Assembly (NCBI RefSeq): GCF_019399895.1
Contig: NW_027228788.1
Location: 626,299 to 690,298, forward strand
Origin: Cardiocondyla obscurior
Lineage: Eukaryota; Arthropoda; Insecta; Hymenoptera; Formicidae
Direction of reading: 5' to 3'
Length of the DNA: 64,000 bases
The translations under genes and the position numbers were made by a program. How positions within the stretch are numbered: the first letter of the stretch is position 1; each line of letters opens with the position of its first letter. Shown here in pieces: positions 1-9,521 of the stretch. The notes beneath the pieces are model-generated. The model made no database searches and was not told the origin of the DNA. It was given only the letters and a program-made list of their open reading frames with translations.

Positions 1-108
1 GTTTATTCCGAGCCTTTTATTTTCACCAGCAGACGAAATATGGCCGAAAAACATAAAAACATATTTTTAGATTTTGCAACGTAGCATTGTGCGCAACTAA
101 AAATAGAT
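1..108 (+). repeat. Class A monomer, truncated by the window edge
   Basis: The window opens inside a class-A monomer, which lacks its first eight or so bases (GCATACGG). It ends with the class-A signature GCGCAACTAAAAATAGAT directly before the first class-B monomer. The array therefore continues to the left of the window. Confidence 0.95.
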
Positions 109-218
109 GCATACGGGACAATTCCGAGCTTTCAATTTGCACCAGCAGACGAAATATGGCCGAAAAACATAAAAAAATTTTTTTATTTGCAACATAGCAT
201 TGTGCGGCAATTAAAGAT

Positions 219-330
219 GCATACGGGCCTATTCCGAGCCTTTTATTTTCACCAGCAGCCGAAATATGGCCAAAAACGAAAAAATATTTTTGAAATTTAG
301 CAACATAGCATTGTGCGGCATTTAAAAAAT
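219..330 (+). repeat. Satellite monomer, class E (example copy)
   Basis: Class E shares GGGCCTATTCC and AGCAGCC with class C. It has GAAATATGGCCAAAAACG in place of GAGATATGGCCGAAAAACG, and it starts GCAT rather than GAAT. It takes the place of C in some trimers (B-E-A), for example near 1.3, 11.5, 39.6, 43.2, 51.7 and 59.1 kb. Confidence 0.88.
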
Positions 331-447
331 GCATACGGGTTTATTCCGAGCCTTCTATTTTCACCAGCAGACGAAATATGGCCGAAAAACATGAAAAAAA
401 TTTTTTTTAATTTTGCAACATAGCATTGTGAGGCATTTAAAAAATAT
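331..447 (+). repeat. Chimeric monomer, class F (A front, B back)
   Basis: The front half is class A (GGGTTTATTCCGAGCCTTC). The A/T tract and 3' end are class B (CATGAAAAAAATTTT, GCAACATAGCATTGTGAGGC). It sits in the hexamer B-E-F-D-C-A. Similar copies lie at 15131, 58393 and 60805. The switch from A-like to B-like sequence falls in or before the A/T tract. Confidence 0.85.
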
Positions 448-795
448 GCATACGGGTTTATTCCGAGTTTTCTATTTTCACCAGCAGACGAAATGAACAA
501 AAAACAAAAAAAAAAATTTTTTTAATTTGGTAACATAGCATTGTGCGGCAATTAAAAAAGATGAATACGGGCCTATTCCGAGCCTATTATTTTTACCAGC
601 AGCCGAGATATGGCCAAAAAACGAAAAAAATATTTTTGAAGTTTAGCAACATAGAATTGTGCGGCATTTAAAAAAAATGCATACGGGTTTATTCCGAGCC
701 TTTCATTTTCACCAGCAGACGAAATATGGTCGAAAAACATAAAAACATATTTTTTAAATTTTGCAACGTAGCATTGTGCGCAACTAAAAATAGAT

Positions 796-909
796 GCATA
801 CGGGACAATTCCGAGCTTTCAATTTGCACCAGCAGACGAAATATGGCCGAAAAACATAAAAAAATTTTTTTATTTGGCAACATAGCATTGTGCGGCAATT
901 AAAGAAGAT
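796..909 (+). repeat. Satellite monomer, class B (example copy)
   Basis: Class B is marked by GGGACAATTCCGAGCTTTC followed by AATTTGCACC. It occurs 142 times and was used as the anchor for measuring the HOR pattern. The first conserved block (ACGAAATATGGCC) is intact. The A/T tract is a nearly perfect A-run/T-run dyad. The 3' end has two main forms: GGCAATTAAAGAAGAT, which leads into class C, and GGCATTTAAAGAATAT or AGGCATTTAAAGAATAT, which leads into class D. Confidence 0.95.
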
Positions 910-1023
910 GAATACGGGCCTAATCCGAGCCTATTATTTTTACCAGCAGCCGAGATATGGCCGAAAAACGAAAAAAATATTTTAGATATTTAGCAACATA
1001 GCATTGTGCGGCATTTAAAAAGA
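910..1023 (+). repeat. Satellite monomer, class C (example copy)
   Basis: Class C begins GAATACGGGCCTA instead of GCATACGGG. It has the TACCAGCAGCC version of the first block followed by GAGATATGGCC, and it carries AACGAAAAAAATATTTTAG and TTTAGCAACATAG. It closes both the trimer (A-B-C) and the tetramer (A-B-D-C). Because its start reads GATGAATAC, it lacks the ATGCAT palindrome found at the junction of most other classes. Confidence 0.95.
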
Positions 1024-1055
1024 TGCATACGGGTTTATTCCGAGCCTTCTATTTT

Positions 1056-1077
1056 CACCAGCAGACGAAATATGGCC
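1056..1077 (+). other. Conserved block 1 of the monomer (example)
   Basis: The block reads CACCAGCAG then ACGAAATATGGCC. It is nearly identical in A, B, E and F. Class C has TACCAGCAGCC then GAGATATGGCC. Class D, and part of H, lose the ATATGGCC half. Rare single changes include CACCAACAG near 20,631 and AGCAAACG near 2,557, 22,021, 27,951 and 43,676. The conservation contrasts with the variable A/T tract beside it. A protein-binding role is possible but not shown. Confidence 0.75.
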
Positions 1078-1108
1078 GAAAAACATAAAAACATATTTTT
1101 AAAATTTT

Positions 1109-1126
1109 GCAACGTAGCATTGTGCG
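1109..1126 (+). other. Conserved block 2 of the monomer (example)
   Basis: GCAACGTAGCATTGTGCG in class A corresponds to GCAACATAGCATTGTGCG in nearly all other classes. It is the longest segment shared by all classes, including D. Class A keeps a CpG here where the others have CpA. No known protein-binding motif was recognised. Confidence 0.75.
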
Positions 1127-1946
1127 CAACTAAAAATAGATGCATACGGGACAATTCCGAGCTTTCAATTTGCACCAGCAGACGAAATATGGCCGAAAAA
1201 CATAAAAAAATTTTTTTATTTGCAACATAGCATTGTGCGGCATTTAAAAAGATGCATACGGGCCTATTCCGATTTTATTTTCACCAGCAGCCGAAATATG
1301 GCCAAAAACGAAAAAATATTTTTGAAATTTAGCAACATAGCATTGTGCGGCATTTAAAAAATGCATACGGGTTTATTCCGAGCCTTCTATTTTCACCAGC
1401 AGACGAAATATGGCCGAAAAACATAAAAACATATTTTTTACATTTTGCAACGAAGCATTGTGCGCAACTAAAAATAGATGCATACGGGACAATTCCGAGC
1501 TTTCAATTTGCACCAGCAGACGAAATATGGCCGAAAAACATTAAAAAAATTTTTTTTAATTTTGCAACATAGCATTGTGCGGCAATTAAAAAAGATGAAT
1601 ACGGGCCTAATCCGAGCCTATTATTTTTACCAGCAGCCGAGATATGGCCGAAAAACGAAAAAAAATATTTTAGAAATTTAGCAACATAGCGTTGTGCGGC
1701 ATTTAAAAAAAATGCATACGGGTTTATTCCGACCCTTCTATTTTCACCAGCAGACGAAATATGGCCGAAAAACATAAAAACATATTTTTAAATTTTTGCA
1801 ACGTAGCATCGTGCGCAACTAAAAATAGATGCATACGGGACAATTCCGAGCTTTCAATTTGCACCAGCAGACGAAATATGGCCGAAAAACATAAAAAAAT
1901 TTTTTTTAATTTTGCAACATAGCATTGTGAGGCATTTAAAGAATAT

Positions 1947-2060
1947 GCATACGGGTTTATTCCGAGTTTTTTATTTTCACCAGCAGACGAAATGAACAAA
2001 AAACAAAAAAAAAATTTTTTTAATTTGGTAACATAGCATTGTGCGGCAATTAAAGGAGAT
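1947..2060 (+). repeat. Satellite monomer, class D (example copy)
   Basis: Class D starts like A (GGGTTTATTCCGAG), but the first conserved block is broken: GACGAAATGAACAAAAAAC replaces the usual GACGAAATATGGCCGAAAAAC. It ends AATTTGGTAACATAG and GGCAATTAAAGGAGAT. It occurs once per tetramer, between B and C, and it dominates the right half of the window. Confidence 0.93.
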
Positions 2061-2522
2061 GAATACGGGCCTATTCCGAGCCTATTATTTTTACCAGCAG
2101 CCGAGATATGGCCAAAAAACAAAAAATATTTTGAAATTTAGCAACATAGCATTGTGCGGCATTTAAAAAATGCATACGGGTTTATTCCGAGCCTTCTATT
2201 TTCACCAGCAGACGAAATATGGCCGAAAAACATAAAAACATATTTTTTAGATTTTGCAACGTAGCATTGTGCGCAACTAAAAATAGATGCATACGGGACA
2301 ATTCCGAGCTTTCAATTTGCACCAGCAGACGAAATATGGCCGAAAAACATAAAAAAAATTTTTTTTTATTTGGAAACATAGCATTGTGCGGCAATTAAAG
2401 AAGATGAATACGGGCCTAATCCGAGCCTATTATTTTTACCAGCAGCCGAGATATGGCCGAAAAACGAAAAAAAATATTTTAGATATTTAGCAACATAGCA
2501 TTGTGCGGCAATTAAAGGAGAT

Positions 2523-2639
2523 GAATACGGGCCTATTCCGAGCCTATTATTTTTACCAGCAAACGAAATATGGCCGAAAAACATAAAAACATATTTTTTA
2601 GATTTTGCAACGTAGCATTGTGCGCAACTAAAATTAGAT
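2523..2639 (+). repeat. Chimeric monomer, C front and A back
   Basis: The copy begins as class C (GAATACGGGCCTATTCC, TATTATTTTTACCAGCA). It continues as class A from ACGAAATATGGCCG through ACATATTTTTTAG, CAACGTAGC and GCGCAACTAAA. The switch lies at the conserved ACCAGCA block, where an unusual AAACG (for AGACG) is found. It occupies the position of an A before the B at 2640. Confidence 0.9.
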
Positions 2640-2988
2640 GCATACGGGACAATTCCGAGCTTTCAATTTGCACCAGCAGACGAAATATGGCCGAAAAACA
2701 TAAAAAAATTTTTTTTAATTTTGCAACATAGCATTGTGCGGCAATTAAATGAGATGAATACGGGCCTATTCCGAGCCTATTATTTTTACCAGCAGCCGAG
2801 ATATGGCCGAAAAACGAAAAAAATATTTTTGAAATTTAGCAACATAGCATTGTGCGGCATTTAATAAAAATGCATACGGGTTTATTCTGAGCCTTCTATT
2901 TTCACCAGCAGACGAAATATGGCCGAAAAACATAAAAACATATTTTTAAAATTTTGCAACGTAGCATTGTGCGCAACTAAAAATAGAT
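2640..2988. repeat. Marked trimer M1 (349 bp), first copy
   Basis: This B-C-A trimer carries three linked private variants. B ends TTAAATGAGAT, C ends CATTTAATAAAAAT, and A has TTATTCTGAG instead of TTATTCCGAG (a CpG to TpG change). The same triple occurs at 3689, 34939, 37676, 41236, 45143, 48380, 53680 and 63112. In every case the trimer is 349 or 350 bp long. Confidence 0.9.
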
Positions 2989-3688
2989 GCATACGGGACA
3001 ATTCCGAGCTTTCAATTTGCACCAGCAGACGAAATATGGCCGAAAAACATAAAAAAAATTTTTTTTAATTTTGCAACATAGCATTGTGCGGCAATTAAAG
3101 AAGATGAATACGGGCCTATTCCGAGCCTATTATTTTTACCAGCAGCCGAGATATGGCCAAAAAACGAAAAAATTATTTTTGAAATTTAGCAACATAGCAT
3201 TGTGCGGCATTTAAAAAAAATGCATACGGGTTTATTCCGAGCCTTCTATTTTCACCAGCAGACGAAATATGGCCGAAAAACATAAAAACATATTTTTAAA
3301 TTTTGCAACGTAGCATTGTGCGCAACTAAAAATAGATGCATACGGGACAATTCCGAGCTTTCAATTTGCACCAGCAGACGAAATATGGCCGAAAAACATA
3401 AAAAAAATTTTTTTTTATTTGGAAAAATAGCATTGTGCGGCAATTAAAGAAGATGAATACGGGCCTAATCCGAGCCTATTATTTTTACCAGCAGCCGAGA
3501 TATGGCCGAAAAACGAAAAAAAATATTTTAGATATTTAGCAACATAGCGTTGTGCGGCATTTAAAGAAGATGAATACGGGTTTATTCCGAGCCTTCTATT
3601 TTCACCAGCAGACGAAATATGGCCGAAAAACATAAAAACATATTTTTAAAATTTTGCAACGTTGCATCGTGCGCAACTAAAAATAGAT

Positions 3689-4038
3689 GCATACGGGACA
3701 ATTCCGAGCTTTCAATTTGCACCAGCAGACGAAATATGGCTGAAAAACATTAAAAAAATTTTTTTTAATTTTGCAACATAGCATTGTGCGGCAATTAAAT
3801 GAGATGAATACGGGCCTATTCCGAGCCTATTATTTTTACCAGCAGCCGAGATATGGCCGAAAAACGAAAAAAATATTTTTGAAATTTAGCAACATAGCAT
3901 TGTGCGGCATTTAATAAAAATGCATACGGGTTTATTCTGAGCCTTCTATTTTCACCAGCAGACGAAATATGGCCGAAAAACATAAAAACATATTTTTAAA
4001 ATTTTGCAACGTAGCATTGTGCGCAACTAAAAATAGAT
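3689..4038. repeat. Marked trimer M1, second copy
   Basis: This has the same three linked variants as 2640-2988, nine monomers downstream. Its B monomer also carries GGCTGAAAAACATT. That variant is shared with the B at 14434 and was not noticed elsewhere. Confidence 0.88.
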
Positions 4039-4839
4039 GCATACGGGACAATTCCGAGCTTTCAATTTGCACCAGCAGACGAAATATGGCCGAAAAACAT
4101 AAAAAATTTTTTTAATTTTGCAACATAGCATTGTGCGGCAATTAAAGGAGATGAATACGGGCCTATTCCGAGCCTATTATTTTTACCAGCAGCCGAGATA
4201 TGGCCGAAAAACGAAAAAAATATTTTTGAAATTTAGCAACATAGCATTGTGCGGCATTTAATAAAAATGCATACGGGTTTATTCTGAGCCTTCTATTTTC
4301 ACCAGCAGACGAAATATGGTCGAAAAACATAAAAACATATTTTTTAGATTTTGCAACGTAGCATTGTGCGCAACTAAAAATAGATGCATACGGGACAATT
4401 CCGAGCTTTCAATTTGCACCAGCAGACGAAATATGGCCGAAAAACATAAAAAAATTTTTTTATTTGGCAACATAGCATTGTGCGGCAATTAAAGAAGATG
4501 AATACGGGCCTAATCCGAGCCTATTATTTTTACCAGCAGCCGAGATATGGCCGAAAAACGAAAAAAAATATTTTAGATATTTAGCAACATAGCGTTGTGC
4601 GGCATTTAAAGAAGATGAATACGGGTTTATTCCGAGTTTTCTATTTTCACCAGCAGACGAAATGAACAAAAACAAAAAAAAATTTTTTAATTTTGCAACA
4701 TAGCATTGTGCGGCATTTAAAAATATGCATACGGGTTTATTCCGAGCTTTCTATTTTCACCAGCAGACGAAATATGGCCAAAAACAAAAAAATTTTTTGA
4801 AATTTTGCAACGTAGCATTGTGCGCAACTAAAAATAGAT

Positions 4840-5630
4840 GCATACGGGACAATTCCGAGCTTTCAATTTGCACCAGCAGACGAAATATGGCCGAAAAACA
4901 TAAAAATATTTTTTTATTTGCAACATAGCATTGTGCGGCAATTAAAGAAGATGAATACGGGCCTAATCCGAGCCTATTATTTTTACCAGCAGCCGAGATA
5001 TGGCCGAAAAACGAAAAAAATATTTTAGATATTTAGCAACATAGCGTTGTGCGGCATTTAAAGAAGATGAATACGGGTTTATTCCGAGTTTTCTATTTTC
5101 ACCAGCAGACGAATATGGCCAAAAAACAAAAAAATTTTTTAATTTTGCAACATAGCATTGTGCGGCATTTAAAAATATGCATACAGGTTTATTCCGAGTT
5201 TCTATTTTCACCAGCAGACGAGATATGGCCAAAAAACAAAAAAAAATTTTTTGAAATTTTGCAACGTAGCATTGTGCGCAACAAAAATAGATGCATACGG
5301 GCCTATTCCGAGCCTTCTATTTTCACCAGCAGACGAAATGAACAAAAACAAAAAAAAATTTTTTAATTTGGTAACATAGCATTGTGCGGCAATTAAAGAG
5401 ATGAATACGGGCCTATTCCGAGCCTATTATTTTTACCAGCAGCCGAGATATGGCCAAAAACGAAAAAATATTTTGAAATTTAGCAACATAGCATTGTGCG
5501 GCATTTAAAAAATGCATACGGGTTTATTCCGAGCCTTCTATTTTCACCAGCAGACGAAATATGGCCGAAAAACATAAAAACATATTTTTAAAATTTTGCA
5601 ACGTAGCATTGTGCGCAACTAAAAATAGAT
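4840..5630. repeat. Heptameric HOR B-C-H-G-D'-C-A (example copy)
   Basis: This is the first of eight heptamers. Its monomers are B 4840-4952, C 4953-5068, H 5069-5178, G 5179-5292, D' 5293-5402, C 5403-5513 and A 5514-5630. H carries GACGAATATGGCC. G carries TACAGG, GAAATTTTGCAACG and GCGCAACAAAAATAGAT. D' has a GGGCCTATTCC start on a D body. Other heptamers start at 9061, 12501, 13300, 18566, 23485, 32008 and 33251. Confidence 0.9.
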
Positions 5631-5692
5631 GCATACGGGACAATTCCGAGCTTTCAATTTGCACCAGCAGACGAAATATGGCCGAAAAACAT

Positions 5693-5707
5693 AAAAAAAT
5701 TTTTTTT
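5693..5707. other. A-run/T-run dyad in the class-B linker (example)
   Basis: Seven A followed by eight T form a self-complementary tract, and every B and D monomer has a version of it with 5-10 bases per arm. It lies between conserved blocks 1 and 2. Together with the preceding GAAAAACATAAAA it places A-tracts roughly 8-10 bp apart, a pattern associated with curved DNA. Arm length varies from copy to copy. Confidence 0.8.
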
Positions 5708-7569
5708 AATTTTGCAACATAGCATTGTGCGGCATTTAAAGAATATGCATACGGGTTTATTCCGAGTTTTTTATTTTCACCAGCAGACGAAATGAACAAA
5801 AAACAAAAAAAAAATTTTTTTAATTTGGTAACATAGCATTGTGCGGCAATTAAAGGAGATGAATACGGGCCTATTCCGAGCCTATTATTTTTACCAGCAG
5901 CCGAGATATGGCCGAAAAACGAAAAAAATATTTTTGAAATTTAGCAACATAGCATTGTGCGGCATTTAAAAAAATGCATACGGGTTTATTCCGAGCCTTC
6001 TATTTTCACCAGCAGACGAAATATGGCCGAAAAACATAAAAACATATTTTTAAATTTTGCAACGTAGCATTGTGCGCAACTAAAAATAGATGCATACGGG
6101 ACAATTCCGAGCTTTCAATTTGCACCAGCAGACGAAATATGGCCGAAAAACATAAAAAAATTTTTTTATTTGGAACATAGCATTGTGCGGCAATTAAAGA
6201 AGATGAATACGGGCCTAATCCGAGCCTATTATTTTTACCAGCAGCCGAGATATGGCCGAAAAACGAAAAAAATATTTTAGATATTTAGCAACATAGCATT
6301 GTGCGGCATTTAAAAAGATGCATACGGGTTTATTCCGAGCCTTCTATTTTCACCAGCAGACGAAATATGGCCGAAAAACATAAAAACATATTTTTAAAAT
6401 TTTGCAACGTTGCATCGTGCGCAACTAAAAATAGATGCATACGGGACAATTCCGAGCTTTTAATTTGCACCAGCAGACGAAATATGGCCGAAAAACATAA
6501 AAAAAATTTTTTTTAATTTTGCAACATAGCATTGTGAGGCATTTAAAGAATATGCATACGGGTTTATTCCGAGTTTTGTATTTTTACCAGCAGACGAAAT
6601 GAACAAAAAACAAAAAAATTTTTTAATTTGCAACATAGCATTGTGCGGCAATTAAAGGAGATGAATACGGGCCTATTCCGAGCCTATTATTTTTACCAGC
6701 AGCCGAGATATGGCCAAAAACGAAAAAAATTTTTGAAATTTAGCAACATAGCATTGTGCGGCATTTAAAAAATGCATACGGGTTTATTCCGAGCCTTTAT
6801 TTTCACCAGCAGACGAAATATGGCCGAAAAACATAAAAACATATTTTTAAATTTTGCAACGTAGCATTGTGCGCAACTAAAAATAGATGCATACGGGACA
6901 ATTCCGAGCTTTCAATTTGCACCAGCAGACGAAATATGGCCGAAAAACATAAAAAAATTTTTTTATTTGGCAACATAGCATTGTGCGGCAATTAAAGAAG
7001 ATGAATACGGGCCTAATCCGAGCCTATTATTTTTACCAGCAGCCGAGATATGGCCGAAAAACGAAAAAAATATTTTAGAAATTTAGCAACATAGCATTGT
7101 GCGGCATTTAAAAAAATGCATACGGGTTTATTCCGAGCCTTCTATTTTCACCAGCAGACGAAATATGGCCGAAAAACATAAAAACATATTTTTAAAATTT
7201 TGCAACGTAGCATTGTGCGCAACTAAAAATAGATGCATACGGGACAATTCCGAGCTTTCAATTTGCACCAGCAGACGAAATATGGCCGAAAAACATAAAA
7301 AATTTTTTTAATTTTGCAACATAGCATTGTGCGGCATTTAAAAATATGCATACGGGTTTATTCCGAGTTTTCTATTTTCACCAGCAGACGAAATGAACAA
7401 AAACAAAAAAAAATTTTTTAATTTGGCAACATAGCATTGTGCGGCAATTAAAGAAGATGAATACGGGCCTATTCCGAGCCTATTATTTTTACCAGCAGCC
7501 GAGATATGGCCAAAAACGAAAAATATTTTTGAAATTTAGCAACATAGCATTGTGCGGCATTTAAAAAAT

Positions 7570-7683
7570 GCATACGGGTTTATTCCGAGCCTTTATTTTC
7601 ACCAGCAGACGAAATATGGCCGAAAAACATAAAAACATATTTTTAATTTTGCAACGTAGCATTGTGCGGCAATTAAAGAAGAT
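7570..7683 (+). repeat. Chimeric monomer, A front with B-type 3' end (copy 1)
   Basis: This is class A through CAACGTAGCATTGTGCG. It then ends GGCAATTAAAGAAGAT as class B does and runs straight into class C. This is what deletion of one monomer by exchange between A and the following B would leave. The same structure appears at 11015-11130 and 21985-22101. Confidence 0.88.
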
Positions 7684-9403
7684 GAATACGGGCCTAATCC
7701 GAGCCTATTATTTTTACCAGCAGCCGAGATATGGCCGAAAAACGAAAAAAATATTTTAGAAATTTAGCAACATAGCATTGTGCGGCATTTAAAAAAATGC
7801 ATACGGGTTTATTCCGAGCCTTCTATTTTCACCAGCAGACGAAATATGGCCGAAAAACATAAAAACATATTTTTAAAATTTTGCAACGTAGCATCGTGCG
7901 CAACTAAAAATAGATGCATACGGGACAATTCCGAGCTTTCAATTTGCACCAGCAGACGAAATATGGCCGAAAAACATAAAAAAAATTTTTTTTTAATTTG
8001 AAACATAGCATTGTGCGGCATTTAAAAAAGTTGCATACGGGCCTATTCCAAATTTTTTATTTTCACCAGCAGCCGAAATATGGCCAAAAAACGAAAAAAA
8101 TATTTTGAAATTTAGCAACATAGCATTGTGCGGCATTTAAAAAATGCATACGGGTTTATTCCGAGCCTTCTATTTTCACCAGCAGACGAAATATGGCCGA
8201 AAAACATAAAAACATATTTTTTAAATTTTGCAACGTAGCATTGTGCGCAACTAAAAATAGATGCATACGGGACAATTCCGAGCTTTCAATTTGCACCAGC
8301 AGACGAAATATGGCCGAAAAACATAAAAAATTTTTTAATTTTGCAACATAGCATTGTGCGGCAATTAAAAAGATGAATACGGGCCTAATCCGAGCCTATT
8401 ATTTTTACCAGCAGCCGAGATATGGCCGAAAAACGAAAAAAATATTTTAGAAATTTAGCAACATAGCATTGTGCGGCATTTAAAAAAATGCATACGGGTT
8501 TATTCCGAGCCTTCTATTTTCACCAGCAGACGAAATATGGCCGAAAAACATAAAAACATATTTTTAAATTTTGCAACGTAGCATCGTGCGCAACTAAAAA
8601 TAGATGCATACGGGACAATTCCGAGCTTTCAATTTGCACCAGCAGACGAAATATGGCCGAAAAACATAAAAAAATTTTTTTTAATTTTGCAACATAGCAT
8701 TGTGAGGCATTTAAAGAATATGCATACGGGTTTATTCCGAGTTTTTTATTTTCACCAGCAGACGAAATGAACAAAAACAAAAATTTTTTTAATTTGGTAA
8801 CATAGCATTGTGCGGCAATTAAAGGAGATGAATACGGGCCTATTCCGAGCCTATTATTTTTACCAGCAGCCGAGATATGGCCGAAAAACGAAAAAAATAT
8901 TTTTGAAATTTAGCAACATAGCATTGTGCGGCATTTAAAAAAATGCATACGGGTTTATTCCGAGCCTTCTATTTTCACCAGCAGACGAAATATGGCCGAA
9001 AAACATAAAAACATATTTTTAAATTTTGCAACGTAGCATTGTGCGCAACTAAAAATAGATGCATACGGGACAATTCCGAGCTTTCAATTTGCACCAGCAG
9101 ACGAAATATGGCCGAAAAACATAAAAAAAATTTTTTTTATTTGGAAAAATAGCATTGTGCGGCAATTAAAGAAGATGAATACGGGCCTAATCCGAGCCTA
9201 TTATTTTTACCAGCAGCCGAGATATGGCCGAAAAACGAAAAAAAATATTTTAGATATTTAGCAACATAGCGTTGTGCGGCATTTAAAGAAGATGAATACG
9301 GGTTTATTCCGAGTTTTCTATTTTCACCAGCAGACGAATATGGCCAAAAAACAAAAAAAATTTTTAATTTTGCAACATAGCATTGTGCGGCATTTAAAAA
9401 TAT

Positions 9404-9521
9404 GCATACAGGTTTATTCCGAGTTTTCTATTTTCACCAGCAGCCGAGATATAGCCAAAAAAACAAAAAAAAAATTTTTTGAAATTTTGCAACGTAGCAT
9501 TGTGCGCAACAAAAAATAGAT
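9404..9521 (+). repeat. Class G monomer with private variant ATATAGCC
   Basis: This G monomer has TACAGG and AGCAGCCGAGATATAGCC, in which GGCC has become AGCC. The only other copy noticed with this change is at 12841-12958. Each is followed by a D' with ACAGGCCTGTTCC, at 9522 and 12959. All of these are offset by 3,437 bp. Confidence 0.9.

Larger units (their letters stand above)
109..795. repeat. Hexameric HOR, order B-E-F-D-C-A (copy 1)
   Basis: These are six monomers of 110, 112, 117, 115, 116 and 117 bp. The same uncommon order recurs at 14898-15587. That second copy lies about 14.8 kb downstream and marks the start of a longer diverged duplication. Confidence 0.88.
1024..1141 (+). repeat. 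Satellite monomer, class A (example copy)
   Basis: This is a typical class-A copy of 118 bp. It starts GCATACGGGTTTATTCCGAG and carries TTCTATTTTCACC. The first conserved block is at 1056-1077 and the A/T tract is ACATATTTTTAAAATTTT. The second conserved block is at 1109-1126, and the copy ends GCGCAACTAAAAATAGAT. Class A almost always stands directly upstream of class B. Its CAACG differs from the CAACA of most other classes by a CpG/CpA difference, and it has lost one G (GCGCAAC where others have GCGGCAA). Strand follows an arbitrary convention. Confidence 0.95.
796..4839. repeat. Trimer-rich HOR block
   Basis: The B-to-B spacings in monomers are 3,3,3,4,3,3,3,3,3,3,4. The basic unit is A-B-C of about 345-351 bp, with one E-containing trimer and two tetramers. 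A nine-monomer (about 1,050 bp) sub-duplication is visible: the marked trimer at 2640-2988 recurs at 3689-4038. The last A (4727-4839) is a variant with GAAATTTTGCAACG that recurs at 18455-18565. Confidence 0.9.
5631..7915. repeat. Mixed HOR block
   Basis: B-to-B spacings are 4,3,4,3,6. The A at 6320-6436 (AACGTTGCATCG) and the D at 6554-6662 (GAGTTTTGTATTTTTACC) carry private variants that recur at 14317 and 14551. The hexamer 7235-7915 contains the A/B chimera at 7570. Confidence 0.88.

Noticed and set aside
1017..1033. CENP-B box at the monomer junction (ATACGGG resembles the 3' half of the box)
   Set aside because: Against the essential pattern TTCG-N4-A-N2-CGGG, the A and CGGG match but the TTCG position reads ATAG (GAAG before class C). 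The reverse orientation around ACGAAA also lacks CCCG at the needed spacing. At most about six of nine essential bases fit.
1066..1075. CArG-like element CGAAATATGG, one mismatch from CC(A/T)6GG, in class A and B monomers
   Set aside because: The mismatch falls in the invariant CC. The class-C version has a second mismatch. Such sites are frequent in AT-rich DNA. Nothing else supports a MADS-factor role.
5693..5707. Intrinsic transcription terminators at the A-run/T-run dyads
   Set aside because: The dyads are pure A/T with no GC stem. They occur in nearly every monomer and are not linked to any gene.
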